DNA of 64,000 nt, from assembly GCF_002288925.2 (NCBI RefSeq), contig NW_022098002.1:919741-983740 (forward strand). The letters run 5' to 3'. A program made the translations under genes and the position numbers. The notes under the pieces are model-generated. The model was not told the DNA's origin. It did no database searches and saw only the letters and a list, made by a program, of their open reading frames with translations. Each line of letters begins with the position of its first letter. Position 1 is the first letter of the stretch. The stretch comes from Delphinapterus leucas (lineage: Eukaryota > Chordata > Mammalia > Artiodactyla > Monodontidae). Shown one piece after another: positions 32,270 through 43,854 of the stretch.

Positions 32270-35200
32270 TTTCCGTATCTTGGCTATTGTGAATAATGCT
32301 GCAAAAAATGTGGGAGTGCAGAATCTCTTCGAGATCCTGTTTTCATTTCTTTTGGATATATGCCCAGAAGTGGGATCACTAGATCAAACGGTAGTTCTAT
32401 TTTTAATTTTTTGAGGAGCTTCTATACTGTTGTCCATGATGGCCGCACCCTTTTATATTCCCACCAATGGTGCACAAGAGTTCCAATTTCTCCACAGCCT
32501 CACCAGCACTTGTTATTTTCTGGATTTTTTTGATAGTGGCCATCCTAATGGGTCTGAGGTGATACTTCATTGTGGTTTTGACTTGCATTTCTCTGATAAT
32601 TAGCAATGTTGAGCACCTTTTCATATGCTCATTTAGCCATTTGTACATCTTCTTTGAAGAAATATCTACTCAACTCCTTTGCTCATTATTTTGTTGTTGA
32701 ACTGTAGGAGTTCTTTATATTATTCTGGATAGTAACCCCTTATTAGATATATGATTTGCAAATATTTTTCTCATTCCATAGGTTGCCCTTTAACTCTGTT
32801 GATCATTTCCTTTGATGTACAGAATCTTTTTAATTTGATATAGTTCCATTTGTTTATTTTTGCTTTTGGTGTCAAATTCAAAACAAACAAACAAACAAAC
32901 AAAAACATTGCCAAGACTGATATTAAGGAACTTACCCCCTCTTTTCTACTAGGAGTTCTACAGTTTCAAGCCTTATGTTCAAGTCTTTCATCCATTTCGT
33001 GTTGATTTTTATGTATGGTGTAATAGAGGGGCCAGTTTCATTCTTTTGCATGTGGCTATAAAGTTTTCCCAACACCGTTTATTGAAGAAACTGTCCTTTC
33101 CCCCTTGTGTATTCTTGGCTCCTTTGTCATAACTTAATTGACCATATATACATGGGTTCATTTCTGGTCTCTCTATTCGGTTCCACTGATCTATGTGTCT
33201 GTGTTTATTCCAAGGCCATACTCTTCTGATTACCGTAGCTTTTAGTTTAGTTTGAAATCAGACAGGGGGAATGCCTCCTTCTTCTTTTTTAAGATTGCTT
33301 TGGCTATCTGGGGTCTTCTGTGGTTGCATACTAACTTTCGGATTGGTTTTTCTATTTCTGTGAAAAATGCCATTGGAATTTTGACAGAATTACATTTAAT
33401 CTGTAAATCACTTTGGATAGCATAGACATTTTACTATTAATTTTTCCAGTCCATGAGCAAAAAAATATCTTTCCATTTATTTGTGTCTTCTTCAATTTCT
33501 TTCAGCAGTCTCTTTTTAGCATACAAATCTTTCACCTTTTTGGTTAAATTTACTCTTAGGAGCTTTTTTTTTTTGGTGCTATTGTATATGATTGTTTTCT
33601 TAATTGCTCTTTCTGATAGTTCATTGTTAGTGTAGAGAAATGAAACTGATGTTTGCATATTAATTTTGTAACCTGCAACTTTACTGAATTCATTGATTAG
33701 TTCTAACAGTCTTTTGGTGGAGTCTTTTTAGGGTTTTATATATACTATCAAGTCATCTGCAAATAGAGATAATTTCACCTCTTCCTTTCTGACTTGGATG
33801 CCTTTTATTTATTTTTCTTGCTTAATTGCTCTGACTTCCAGTACTATGTTGAATAAAAGTGGCAAGAGTGGGCATCCTTGTCTTGTTCCCAATATTAGAG
33901 AAAAAGCTTTCAGGTTTTCACTGCTGAGTATGACGTTAGCTGTGGGTTTGTCATATTTAGTCTTTATTATGTTGAGGTATGTTTCCTCTATACACAATTT
34001 GTTGAGATTTTTATCATAAACGTATGTTGCATTTTGTCGAATGCTTTATCTGCATCTGTTGAGAAGACAGTATGATTTTTCGCCTTCACTTCGTTAATGT
34101 GGTGTATCATGTGGATTGATTGCTGATGCTGAACCATCCTTACATCCCTGGAACAAATCCTGCTTGATCACAGTGTATGTCCTTTTATTGTGCCATTGAT
34201 TTCAGCTTGCTAATATTTTGTTGAAGATTTTTGCATCTACGTTCATCAGGGATATTGGCCTATAATTTTCTTTTCTTGAATTGGCCTTGTCTGGTTTTGC
34301 TATCAGAGTAATGCTGGCCTCATAAAATTAGTTTGGAAATCTTCCATCCTTTTATTTTTTTGGAAGAGTTTGAGAAGGATTATTAATTCATCTTTGTATG
34401 TTTTGGTGGAATTCACCAGTGAAGCCATCTGGTCCTGGAGTTTTATTTGTTGGGAGGTTTTTGATCACTGATTCAATTGCCTTACTAGTCATTGGTCTGC
34501 TCCTATTTTCTATTTCTTTATGATTTAGTCTTGGTAGGGTATATGTTTTAGAAATTTATCCATTTTTTCTAGGTTGTCCAATTTGTTGGCATATAATTAT
34601 TCATAATAGTCTCTTATGATCCTTTGTATTTGTGTGGTATCAGTTGTAATTTCTCCTCTTTCATTCTAATTTCATTTATTTGAGTCCTCTTTTTTTCTTG
34701 TTAAGTCTAGCTAAAGGTTTGTCCATTTTGTTTATCTTAAAAAAAAAACAGCTCTTAGTTTCATTGTTTTTTTCTATTATCTCTTTAGTCTCTATTTCAT
34801 TTATTTCTTCTCTGACCTTTGTTATTTTTTCCTTCTGCTACTTTTGAGCTTAGTTTGTTCTTTTTCTCATTCCATGAGGTATAAAGTTAGGTTGTTTATA
34901 TAAGATCTTCCTTTTTTCTTAATGTAGGCATTTATCGCTATAAAATTCCCTCTTGGAACTGCTTTTTCTATATCCCATAAGTTTTGGTGTGTTGTATTTT
35001 CATTTTCATTTGTCTCAGATATTTTCAAATTTCTCTCTTGATTTCTTTTCTGACCCATTGGGTGGTCAGGAACATATAATTTAATCTCCACATATTTCTG
35101 AAATTTCCATGTTTCTTCTTGTAATTGATTTCTAGTTTCATATCATTATAGTCAGAAAAGATGCTTCGCTTGATTTCAATCTTCTTAAGTTTATTGACTT

Positions 35201-35830
35201 GTTTTGTGGCCTAACATATAATCTATCCTGGAGAATGTTTCGTGTGTGCTTGTGAAGAATGTGTATTCTGCTGCTCTTGGATGTTATGTAAATATCTATT
35301 AGGTCTATCTGGTCTAATGTGTAGTTTAATGTCCTGTTTCCTTATTGATTTTCTGTTTGGATGATCTATCCATTATTGTAAGTGGGGCATTGAAGTCCCC
35401 GACCATTAGTGTATTGCTGTCTATTTCTCCCTTCAGGTCTGTTAATACTTGTTAATACTTGTATTATATATTTAGGTGCTTCTATGTTGGGTGCATAAAT
35501 ATTTACAGATGTTTTATCCTCTTAATGAGTTAACCCCTTTATCATATATAATGACCTTCTTTGTCTCTTGTTACAGTCTTTGGCTTAAAGTCCATTTTGT
35601 CTCATATAAGTATAGCTACTGCTTTCTTTTGGTTTCCATAGGCATGCAATATCTTTTTCCATTCCTTCACTTTCAGTATGTTTGTGTCCTTAAACCTGAA
35701 ATGAGTCTCTTGTAGGCATCACATAAATGGGTCTTTTCTTTCATTCAGCCACACTATGTCTTTTGATTTGAGAATTTAGTCCACTTACATTTAAAGTAAG
35801 TATTGATAGGTGTGGACTTACAATTGTCTC
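32270..35830 (-). pseudogene. LINE-1 ORF2 (endonuclease-RT), broken
   Basis: Remains of the L1 ORF2 protein, an APE-like endonuclease plus reverse transcriptase. The N-terminal start is recognisable near 35750-35830 on the minus strand. Fragments that remain open include 34867-35091, in the endonuclease/linker region, and 33809-33997, which contains the RT motif [17 protein letters not shown]. Just after it, at about 33741-33775, the reverse complement reads LFADDLIVYI, the catalytic FADD box. Premature stops and frameshifts separate these pieces. An AAAC tetranucleotide run at 32878-32904 interrupts the frame. Not functional. Confidence 0.88.
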
Positions 35831-36329
35831 TTTGTCAATAGTTTTCTGGTTGTTTTGTGATTCCTTTCTTCCTCTCTCATTCTCTTCCTTTGTGATTTGA
35901 TAATTTTCTGTAGTGGTATCCTTAGGTTTCTTTCTTTTTCTCTTTTGCGTGTCTACTATAGGTTTTTGTTTGTAGTTACCATGGGGCTTTTATAAAACAT
36001 CTTTCATTTGTAACAATTTTTAGCTGCTAACAACTTAACTTCAAACATATACAGAAGCTCTGTATGTATACACTTTCCTTCCCATGCATTTTACATTTTT
36101 GGTGTCACAATTTATATCTGTTTACATTGTGTATCCATTAACAAATTATTATAGTTATAGTTATTTTAATATTTTATATTTTTTATCTTTATACTACAAA
36201 TGTAAGTGATTTACATACCACCATTAAAACATCAGAGCTTTCTGAATTTAACTCTAATTTACCTTTACCAGTGAGTTTTATTCTTTGATATGTTTTATTT
36301 TACTAATTAGCATCTTTTCATTTCACCAT

Positions 36330-37280
36330 GAAGAAGTCCCTGTAACATTTCTTGTAAGGCTGCTCTAGTGGTGATGAACTCCTTCAGCTTTTCCTTATCT
36401 GGAAAACTCTTTACCTCTCCTTCAATTCTGAAGGACAACTTTGTCATGTAGAATATTCTCTATTGACAGGTTATTTTTTTTCCTTTCAGCACTTTGAATA
36501 TATCATGAGACTCACTTCTGGCCTGCAAAGTTTCTGCTAGAAAAGCTGCTAATAGTCTTATGGGGTTTCCCTTGTATCTATCAAGTTGCTTTTCTCTTGC
36601 TGCTTTTAAGATTCTCTCTTTGTCTTTAACTTTTGTCCATTTGCTTATGATGGGCCTCAGTGTGGGTCTCTCTGGATTCATCTTGTTTGGAGCCCTAGGA
36701 TTCCTGGATCTGGATGCCTGTTTCTTTCCCCAGGTTAGGGGAGTGTTCGGCCATTATTTCTTTGAATAAGCATTCTGCCCCCCTCTCTCTGTCCTCCTTT
36801 TGAGACCCCTATAGTGCATGTAATGGTCTGTTTGATGGTGTCTCATAAGTCCCTTAAGCTGTCTTCACTCTTTTTTGTTATTTTTTTTTTAATTTTTGCT
36901 CCTCTTATTGGACAAATTCCACTGCCCTGTCCTTGAGTTCACTGTTTCTTTCCTACACCTGACCTAGTCTGCTGTTGAATTACTCTATTGTATTTTTCAG
37001 TGCAGGTATTACAGTGTGCAGCTCAGTGATTTCTGTTTGGTGCTTTTTAATATTTTCTATCTCTTTGTTGAAATTCTCATTTTGTTCGTCATTGTTCTCC
37101 TGACCTCAGTGAGCATCTTCATGGCTGTTATGTTGAACTGTCTATCAGGTAAGTCAGTTATTTCCATTTTATTAAGGTCTGTTTCTAGAGTTTTTTCTTG
37201 TTCTTTTGTTTGGAATATATTCCTGTTTCTTCATTTTTCTTGGTTCTCTGTGTTGGCTTCTGCACATTTGATAAAACAGC
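36330..37280 (-). pseudogene. LINE-1 ORF1, broken
   Basis: Relic of the L1 RNA-binding chaperone. The open piece at 36460-36681 contains NPERPTLRPIISKWT, ERILKAAREK and IRLLAAFLAETLQARSE, corresponding to the RRM/C-terminal domain of ORF1p. Beyond it toward 36340 the text continues as the C-terminal tail with a frameshift. 36780-37280 corresponds to the more poorly conserved coiled-coil and N-terminal part. Disabled by stops. Confidence 0.8.
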
Positions 37281-37540
37281 TACCTCTTCCAGTCTGGATG
37301 GAATGGTCTCATGTAGGAGAACCTCATCAGTCAGCCCAGCCTGAGGTCTTGTTTGTCTCTCAAACCTCTGTAACTGTCCAAGCCATCTTCTTTGTTCCTG
37401 GTGCTTCCCAGTAGTAGAGGGGGTGCCAAGGCCCATCAGTGCCTCAAAGGGGAGCAGTACAGTCAGCACCTAGGTGCAGGTTGATTGGAAGCTGGACTGT
37501 CAGACAGTAGCTAGGAAAATATATCGTTAGGGCACTTCTA

Positions 37541-38330
37541 GGGAAAAACTGGGAGATGAGCGTTTTTGCCTGCTCTCTATACTTGGCCTGGGTGTATAGC
37601 AGTGGGGGGTGCTCCTGCACCTACTGAGAACTGTTTCTGTGTTTGCTACAGTCCTGCAGGACTCATGAATGCAAGCCCTGTGGGCTATCAGAGCCGGGAG
37701 ATGCGGGGACCCATCCGTCGGGTGACAGCTGCTAATGCTGGGGTGCCGATGTATGTATGCACTCCTTTGAGGGAGATACTGACAATTTGGAGTGGGTTAG
37801 AAGGATACTGAGGAGGCATCCACTGATTCCCTAGTCTTAAGGGAGGAGAGTAGGCAGCCTCTAGCCTCTGGATGCAAGCTACAGTAGAAGCCTGGGCCTC
37901 AGGCTTGTAGTGTATATGCAAATAGACCCTTTTCAGGGAAAAACCGGGAGGTGGGGCTTTTCGTCTGTTTCCTGGGCCTCTGGCAGAAAGCCACAAAGCG
38001 CTCTCTCTAGAGACTGTTAAAAAGTGTTTCTTTGTTTGCTGTATATAGGCTTGTGGGTTTCATAGACACAAATCCCATTGGCTTCCAGAGCTGGATGTTT
38101 GGGGGGCTTGTCCCTCATTTGAGAGTCTTAAAAGTTGGTGTGCTTGCTGTGGGGTCCAAATTCTTTGCTCCTCCCTACTGGACAGAGATGTGCCAGGAGT
38201 GGGGTTTACGGCGAGAGTGTGTCTCAGCCTCTCCTACCAGTTCAAGGTGGGTATTTCCTCTTTCGCCCAATGTGTAGGAGCCACTCAGCTGGCTTTTGAA
38301 CTTCCTCCGCCCACAGAGATGGAACTGCTC
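37541..38330 (-). repeat. L1 5' UTR tandem monomers, about 395 bp
   Basis: Two diverged copies of a 5' UTR unit. GGGAAAAACTGGGAGATG at 37541 and GGGAAAAACCGGGAGGTG at 37936 are 395 bp apart. After each follow corresponding blocks: a TGTTTCTGTGTTTGCTA / TGTTTCTTTGTTTGCTG word, CTGCAGGACTCATGAATGCA / CTTGTGGGTTTCATAGACAC, and GAGCCGGGAGATG / CAGAGCTGGATGTT. L1 promoters in several mammals are arranged as monomer arrays; this is a decayed two-unit example. Confidence 0.75.
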
Positions 38331-38429
38331 TGCGGCTAGCTGTGCAGTGAGTCCACAGGGAAGGAGACCTTAAGAGCCTCCTCTGTCACCATCCTGGAGG
38401 AGAACCCAAAACGAGCTCTGTCTTTTACT

Positions 38430-40305
38430 GCGTGATGAATTGTTGATGTTCAAAAGCTTAAATATGGGAAGAAGGGCATGATGGGAGGTGAGTGACCAAA
38501 GCGGAGGACCGTGCTGTGCACGTGAACTGAGTCACCCAGCATCCCCGCTGACACCCTTCCTATGCGCTGCCCTGTATCTCAGGAGATGGAAAACCAGAGT
38601 TTTCACTGCATTTCCCCAGTTCTTCTGCATCTAGGGCTCAATAGCACTTTAGGTCCCACTATTAAGAAATTTAATGCAAGTTTGGAAAGTCTGCTTCTAA
38701 TACTTCTGCTGACAGCACCATCGTGGAGGTGTCACCTCTCTGTAAGCAGTGCCCATTGACTGGCCTGTGGGACATTGAAAAGCACTGCCCAGGGCAAGTA
38801 TGTAGCCCGTGTAGATTGCACCAGGCACAGCACCGTTCTGGATCCAGCAGCACGAGCAGGACCTACCCAGGGGGGTTCCTGATGGTGCCACCTCCCTGTC
38901 AGGGTAGCTTCCCGATCGTGGCAGGTGGTATGGCTCTGGAGCCTGCAGCTGTGGCTGCCGTCTCCCTGCATGGTTGAGGTCTGCTGAATCAGAGACGAGG
39001 CAGTCACTTCTTTAGTTCTACAGGGTGGCTTTGGGCAGTGATCTTAAAAGATCAATCTGGAATCTGTTTCTTCAGTCTCCCCAAAGAGTCTGTAAACCAT
39101 GTAATATCCTGGAATAAATCCCTTTCTACTTCAACTAGATTGAATCCTGTTGTCTGCAAGTGGATCCAGGCAATACACCATGTAGCCCTTTGCTATTCCT
39201 TTCCCTGCATATCCTTTTTTTCACTAAACCAAGCCACTACACGTGGGTCTAGAATATATTATTCATTCTCCTTGGCCAAACCACAGGCTTCCCTTTTTAA
39301 AAATGCAACTTGAGATTTACCCTCCATGAAGCCGTTTTAGATGAGTTCAGAAACACATCCCATTTCCTCTGAAACTGTAACTTAGACACTTAGTAAAGGC
39401 TCTTTGGGGACTCCAAGAACATTAGTCAGTTTCAGAACCAGAGTCAGAATACTTCCCCTGGGAGGCATTTTTCACATGAAGTAAAAAGTACTTTGACCTT
39501 AGCAGAGCAGATGAAGACTTAAAAGAAAAGCTAGCGTTGAAGGCTGGGATGGTGAAAGATGTGAAAACTCACTCCTCTAGTCTTTCAAGCTATTCCTCTT
39601 TCCGTTTCCTTATCTCTCTCCTTCCCACAACACTGGGAAATTGGCAGCAAAACTAGATGCAAGTTAATCATACCAATGACGGCATTCTTTCCAAAAAAAA
39701 AGTCCAAATCTGTCAGCAAAGCATTTCCACCTTTCAGGAGGCCCTGGAGCCCAGAGCTACCTCCAGTGTGCCTGCGACTTCTCTGAGCTGCAGGTGCTGG
39801 GTGCTGAGGGGGGCAGGCGGCTCCCGGTGGGCACACACCAGCCGCAGCACTGCCCTCTGCTTTCCCAGGGGTTCTCTGTTCATTTCTCAGCCGCAGACTT
39901 TCCACCTGGCCCAGAGCAGGGGCAGATAGGGACGCAGAAGCAAACTCGCCAGCAGCTGTAAAGAGAAACTTGCAAAGGAAGACTAAATGAGGAGAGGTCA
40001 TTCCAACAAATTTGTGAGAAACAATTTAAAATGCATAAATTGTATTTCTCTTTAACTGTGATTCCCAAAGTCTCTGCTTTTTTTCTTTTAACCTGTAGTT
40101 GCCTCACTCGGAGTGGTGTCATGACCCCTCAAATAACCACATCGTCAGGGTTTGGTAGCAGTACCAGCAGTTTTGAAAATTAAAAGAGATGATAACTGGC
40201 AATTAACAATCATCTACATTTCGATATATTTTACAGTGCTAAGGAAAAACGCAAAGTGAGCTGTTTGTTAATCCTATGTGTTTACAGGTCGTTTCCAAAG
40301 CTCAG
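38430..40305. other. unassigned sequence; possible LTR end near 39080-39180
   Basis: No gene supported. 'ATATCCTGGAATAAATCCCT' (39101) followed by 'TTCTACTTCAACTAGATTGA' and 'TCCTGTTGTCTGCAAG' resembles the R/U5 end of a mammalian LTR with an AATAAA signal; the family cannot be named. The remainder is unassigned. Confidence 0.35.
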
Positions 40306-40315
40306 TGTTCTTTTC

Positions 40316-40436
40316 TTTTTTTTTTCATCTTTATTGGAGTATAATTGCTTTACAATGGTGTGTTAGTTTCTGCTTTAGAACAAAGTGAATCAGTTATACA
40401 TATACATATACCCCCATATCCCCTCTCTCTTGCGTC
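40316..40436 (-). mobile_element. 5'-truncated L1 3' end with target duplication
   Basis: A T-tract, then 'CATCTTTATTGGAGTATAAT', 'CAATGGTGTGTTAGTTTCTG' and 'CAAAGTGAATCAGTTATACA', the reversed 3' end of an L1 common in cetartiodactyl genomes. TGTTCTTT occurs on both sides (40306-40313 and 40437-40444), a likely target duplication, and low divergence suggests a fairly young insertion. Confidence 0.85.
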
Positions 40437-40444
40437 TGTTCTTT

Positions 40445-40996
40445 AAATAATAAAGCCGACACATTCTCTAACTCAAGAAGTTATGGTGTGAAGTGTCGCT
40501 GAACCCACACCTGGGATTTGGAACTAAAACTTAATTGGTAGAGATTCCTTAACTGGAAGGTTGTCCTGCTTGCTCAGGACACCGGTCTGTAGCTACTTTA
40601 ATTATTCTTTCCTTCAATGAGTGGATTGTAGTACCTGCCTTTTTGTTCACAGGTGTATGAAACGCTTGTCTCACCAGATATTTAAAACATTTAAACATTT
40701 CCAAAAGTTATAAAAATGCACTTTTGGGCATTCTAAGCACTTTTACTATTTTCCACCTGTCGTGTGATCATCACTGGGAAGTAGAACGGCACTCAAGCAC
40801 CTTGGCTTGATAATTCCCAAGTCCCCACGACAAGGACAAGCCGATGAGCCTCATAAACTTGGCATATCGCAGGAATCGGCCATCCCGAGGCATCTGCTCT
40901 TTCAAGATGTGGTAGAAACAAAGGGTGGGTGGGCACCTGGAAAACTCCTAGCTTCCACTCCTTCTGCAGCTTCATCTTTAAAAAAAAAGGGGGGCA
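40445..40996. other. unassigned sequence
   Basis: AT-rich, no repeat or gene recognised. Confidence 0.35.
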
Positions 40997-41109
40997 GGGA
41001 GTTCCACAGTCCGGTGGTTAGGACTCAGCACTTTCACTGCCAAGGGTTCGGGTTCAATCCCTGTCGGGGAACTAAGATCCTGCAAGCCGCACAGTGCAGC
41101 CAAAAGAAA
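40997..41109 (+). mobile_element. short tRNA-like SINE (CHR family variant)
   Basis: 'GGGAGTTCCACAGTCCGGTG' head, 'GGACTCAGCACTTTCACTGC', B-box-like GGGTTCAATCCC, 'GGGGAACTAAGATCCTGCAA' and a GCCGCACAGTGCAGCCAAAA end: the short CHR-type variant of cetaceans and relatives. Its A-tail runs directly into the T-tract of the next SINE. Confidence 0.85.
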
Positions 41110-41316
41110 TTTTTTTTTTTTTTTGCGGTACACGGGCCTCTCACTGTTGTGGCCTCTCCCATTGCGGAGCACAGGCTCCGGACGTGCAGGCTCAGCGGCC
41201 ATGGCTCACGGGCCCAGCCGCTCTGCGGCATGTGGGATCTTCCCGGACCGGGGCACGAACCCGCGTCCCCTGCATCGGCAGGCGGACTCCCAACCACTGT
41301 GCCACCAGGGAAGCCC
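41110..41316 (-). mobile_element. CHR-type SINE, antisense
   Basis: T-tract 41110-41124, GCGGTACACGGGCCTCTCAC, the body with CGGACCGGGGCACGAACCC (reverse of the B-box) and a CACCAGGGAAGCCC end. Near-identical to 10776-10980 and 59660-59863. It abuts the tail of the preceding SINE, so it probably inserted into that A-rich tail. Confidence 0.95.
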
Positions 41317-41764
41317 TGCATCCTCTTTTTTAAAAACTGTAGACCACTTTATTAAAACTAAAATTTGGTAACAAACACAAACATGTGTTACCAAAAGTGT
41401 CGTAATTGCTTCAGAAAATGTGCAAGCACATACATGTTTGGAATCCCTTCTTTTCATCATTTAGAGAAACGTTTAATTTCCTGCTCTGAAACATGTGGAA
41501 CATCATTGTAAACAAAAGTCTCCTCTGATGGGCTTTCAGGTTTGGGGTCGCTGTTGGGTGCTGAGAACGCATGGACTTGAGTTTCTCGCTCTCCGCGCAG
41601 GAGACAAGACACAGCAGCACATGCAGGAATCACTCCTCCTCAACCAGGTGACAAACCAGAGTGACGATCGTCCCCTTCCCTGTGCCCGGTGCCTATGTGA
41701 CCTTTGCTCTCCACAGTGCGATCCCAGGAATTAACCACAAGAGCTGGTGGTAGCTGCAGGGCTC
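41317..41764. other. unassigned sequence
   Basis: No repeat or gene recognised. Confidence 0.35.
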
Positions 41765-41960
41765 GCCCTGCGTGCCAGGCCCGCGTTATCACGTGGGCCT
41801 CTCACACTGTCCCTGGGAGGCGGGGCCGCTCATCACCCCCGTGTCCCGCTGACCACACTGAGGCTCAGGGACAGTCAACCTGCCCAAGGTAAAGCAGCCC
41901 AGGACCAGCCCAGGTCTCCGGTGCCGGCCCCCTGTGCTCAGCCATCACATTGCTGCCTTT
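41765..41960 (-). repeat. MIR SINE relic, antisense
   Basis: 'CTGACCACACTGAGGCTCAG' (41849), 'CAACCTGCCCAAGGTAAAGC', 'CAGCCCAGGTCTCCGGTGCC' and 'TCAGCCATCACATTGCTGCC' follow reversed MIR (gaggaaactgaggctcagag...cttgcccaaggtcacacagc...acccaggtctgtctgactcc). Confidence 0.8.
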
Positions 41961-42549
41961 AACCTTTAACGCCGGCTTCTGCTTAATTAACCAGCCACAT
42001 TTCCCTTTCATCAGGCCTAATGCAGTCGGCACTCTGAAATGCGAACTCAGAATGATGATCACAAAGCCAAATGATACCAACATGCGAAATACGAGTCTTT
42101 AACACTCAGCTCATGCTTGAGACTTTTCTACAGTGCATCTCCTCTAAAGACCCCTACAATTCACTTATAAATTAAGACTGTATATCAACTTGACTCATAA
42201 TCAAACACATTTCAGCATTTATTTCAGGTCAAGTTAAGTCTAAATGTGTCATAAAATATTTAAGCTTCCCCTGTAAATAAAAAAAAAAAAAAATGGAGCT
42301 ACTTAATTTTACACTTGAAAGATTTGAGCTTTACAATGCCGTATATTAAAAAGATTTCCCAGGCCAAGACAGGACCACCAAGGAAATTAAACTTTACCTT
42401 CTTCATCATAAGTATTTACAAAAAAGAAAAAAAAAAAAGCACTGAACACTGAAGAAAAACTAGGTTAAAAAGAATGGATGAATTCACATTTTTTTTTGTA
42501 GCTGACATTACACACGAAGAGGTTTCAAGCATCAGCAAGAGAATTAGAT
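41961..42549. other. AT-rich unassigned sequence
   Basis: AT-rich with A-runs (42279-42293, 42420-42438) and a T-run at 42489. No gene or firm repeat assignment. Confidence 0.35.
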
Positions 42550-43175
42550 GAGGTCATCTCTATTGCCTCCCTATTTTTCCTGATTTTTATTGGAAATATA
42601 TTAAATATACACAGAAAGTATCCTCACTCAGTTCAACAGTTATCAACGCTTTTACCTCATTTATATAAATATTTATATAAAACCCACCCAATACTCAGTT
42701 CCTTCAATTACTTTGAAGTAAATACAAGGTATATCATTTCACCTAAAAATATTTCCGTAGGCATTTCTAAAATATAACTACTCTTTTGGGGGGAAAAATA
42801 ACTGCACTATAATTATCACAACTGCAACAATATGACAGTAATTCTCTGGCATCATCTGATACCCAGTCAGCACTCACAGTTCTCCAATCATTTCATGATT
42901 TCTTTTCATGGTCTGTTCAGTAGGGTCTGAAGTCCACACATTGTGCCCGGCTGATATGTCTCTCAGGTCCTTTTTCATCTATAGCTTCCCTCTCTTTTTC
43001 CTTGAAATGTATTTGTTGAAGAAACCAGGTCATTTGCCTTACAGCACTGTTTGTGTTCTGAGTTTGCTGATTGCATACTGCGGTGCATTTAAATGTCCCC
43101 TGAAATTTGTGTAACTGGTAGTTCATGTTAGATCCTTTCTGAGATTCAGCATTGCCTCTTCTGAGATTGGTCAAC
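42550..43175 (-). mobile_element. old L1 3' UTR relic, antisense
   Basis: 'TGATATGTCTCTCAGGTCCT' (42951), 'TTTTCATCTATAGCTTCCCT', 'TATTTGTTGAAGAAACCAGG' (43011), 'TTTGCTGATTGCATACTGCG' (43063) and 'GTGTAACTGGTAGTTCATGT' match an old L1ME-type 3' UTR read in reverse. The left part (42560-42890) is more diverged. Confidence 0.65.
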
Positions 43176-43317
43176 TGTATGGTTTTTCCTTCCTCTCCAA
43201 AAGAACAAATCTATACCATGACCTCAATCTATACAGTGTACAGCTACTGCGGACAAGGATTTTTTCTGGGAAATTCTTTGGTGGGGAGGATACGTAAGGT
43301 CCTCACATGGTCTGAAG

Positions 43318-43526
43318 GAAAGAGCACGTACAAACCTTAGAGCCCAACAGACCTCGCAGAAGAGCCACGTCCCCTACGAGTTATGTGACCTTGAGCCCAA
43401 TAGTTACACCTTGGTTATTTCATTTGGAACAATAATACCTTCCTTAAAAAGCTGTTGTAAAGATTAGAAAGAGTGGCACATATAGAGCATCAAGCACACC
43501 CTAAGTTTCTAATCATGGCTGTTACT
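43318..43526 (+). repeat. MIR SINE relic
   Basis: 'GAGTTATGTGACCTTGAGCC' (43378), 'TTGGTTATTTCATTTGGAAC', 'AATAATACCTTCCTTAAAAA', 'GCTGTTGTAAAGATTAGAAA' and 'GAGCATCAAGCACACCCTAA' follow MIR from the core to the 3' end. Confidence 0.8.
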
Positions 43527-43680
43527 GCTCTAGCGCTCTGGGGCTCTCAAGCATGGCTCTGCCCTCTGCCGGGTCCTTTCCCGCTCTGTCTGCTGACCTA
43601 GTTACTGCTCTAGCGCTCTGGGGCTCTCAAGCATGGCTCTGCCCTCTGCCGGGTCCTTTCCCGCTCTGTCTGCTGACCTA
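43521..43680. repeat. perfect 80-bp tandem duplication
   Basis: 43521-43600 and 43601-43680 are identical over all 80 bases by direct reading; each begins GTTACTGCTCTAGCGCTCTG and ends CTGTCTGCTGACCTA. It lies between a MIR end and an L2 fragment. Complete identity beside long-decayed repeats indicates a very recent duplication or an assembly artefact. Confidence 0.97.
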
Positions 43681-43850
43681 TATCCCTTTCCAAGCTCCAG
43701 TCACCCACTGCCTTCCCAGGAGGTGCTCCCAAACCCCCAGGCTGAATTACCAGTAGCTCCTCTGTGTACCCGCTGTCTCCTGAGTGATCAGCACTTATCA
43801 AACCACTAAACTGTGAGCTACCTACAGATAATGCCTCTGTGTCTTTATTT
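43681..43850 (+). repeat. L2 LINE fragment
   Basis: 'CCACTGCCTTCCCAGGAGGT' ... 'GATCAGCACTTATCAAACCA' and 'ACTGTGAGCTACCTACAGAT' follow the L2 3' region (ccttccctgaccaccc...catagcacttatcacc...actgtgagctccatgagggcag). Confidence 0.6.
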
Positions 43851-43854
43851 AAAG

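Larger units (their letters stand above)
31711..38407 (-). mobile_element. near full-length inactive LINE-1
   Basis: About 6.7 kb, minus strand. From the 3' side: 3' terminus (TTTCTAGCTTTATTGAGATA at about 31711), 3' UTR, ORF2, ORF1, and a 5' UTR ending CACCATCCTGGAGG near 38388 (reverse reads CCAGGATGGTGACAGAGG, like the usual L1 5' start). AAAATGAGTTCTTTTACT (31693-31710) and AAAACGAGCTCTGTCTTTTACT (38408-38429) look like one target duplication decayed by two transitions (one at a CpG) and a 4-bp indel. Both frames are broken by stops and indels, so it is not autonomous. L1MA-MC-like by recollection of consensus sequences. Confidence 0.93.

Noticed and set aside
33809..36681. Fragments with RT and RNA-binding similarity as host genes
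   Set aside because: They are pieces of LINE-1 ORF2 and ORF1 inside one antisense L1, separated by stops and frameshifts.
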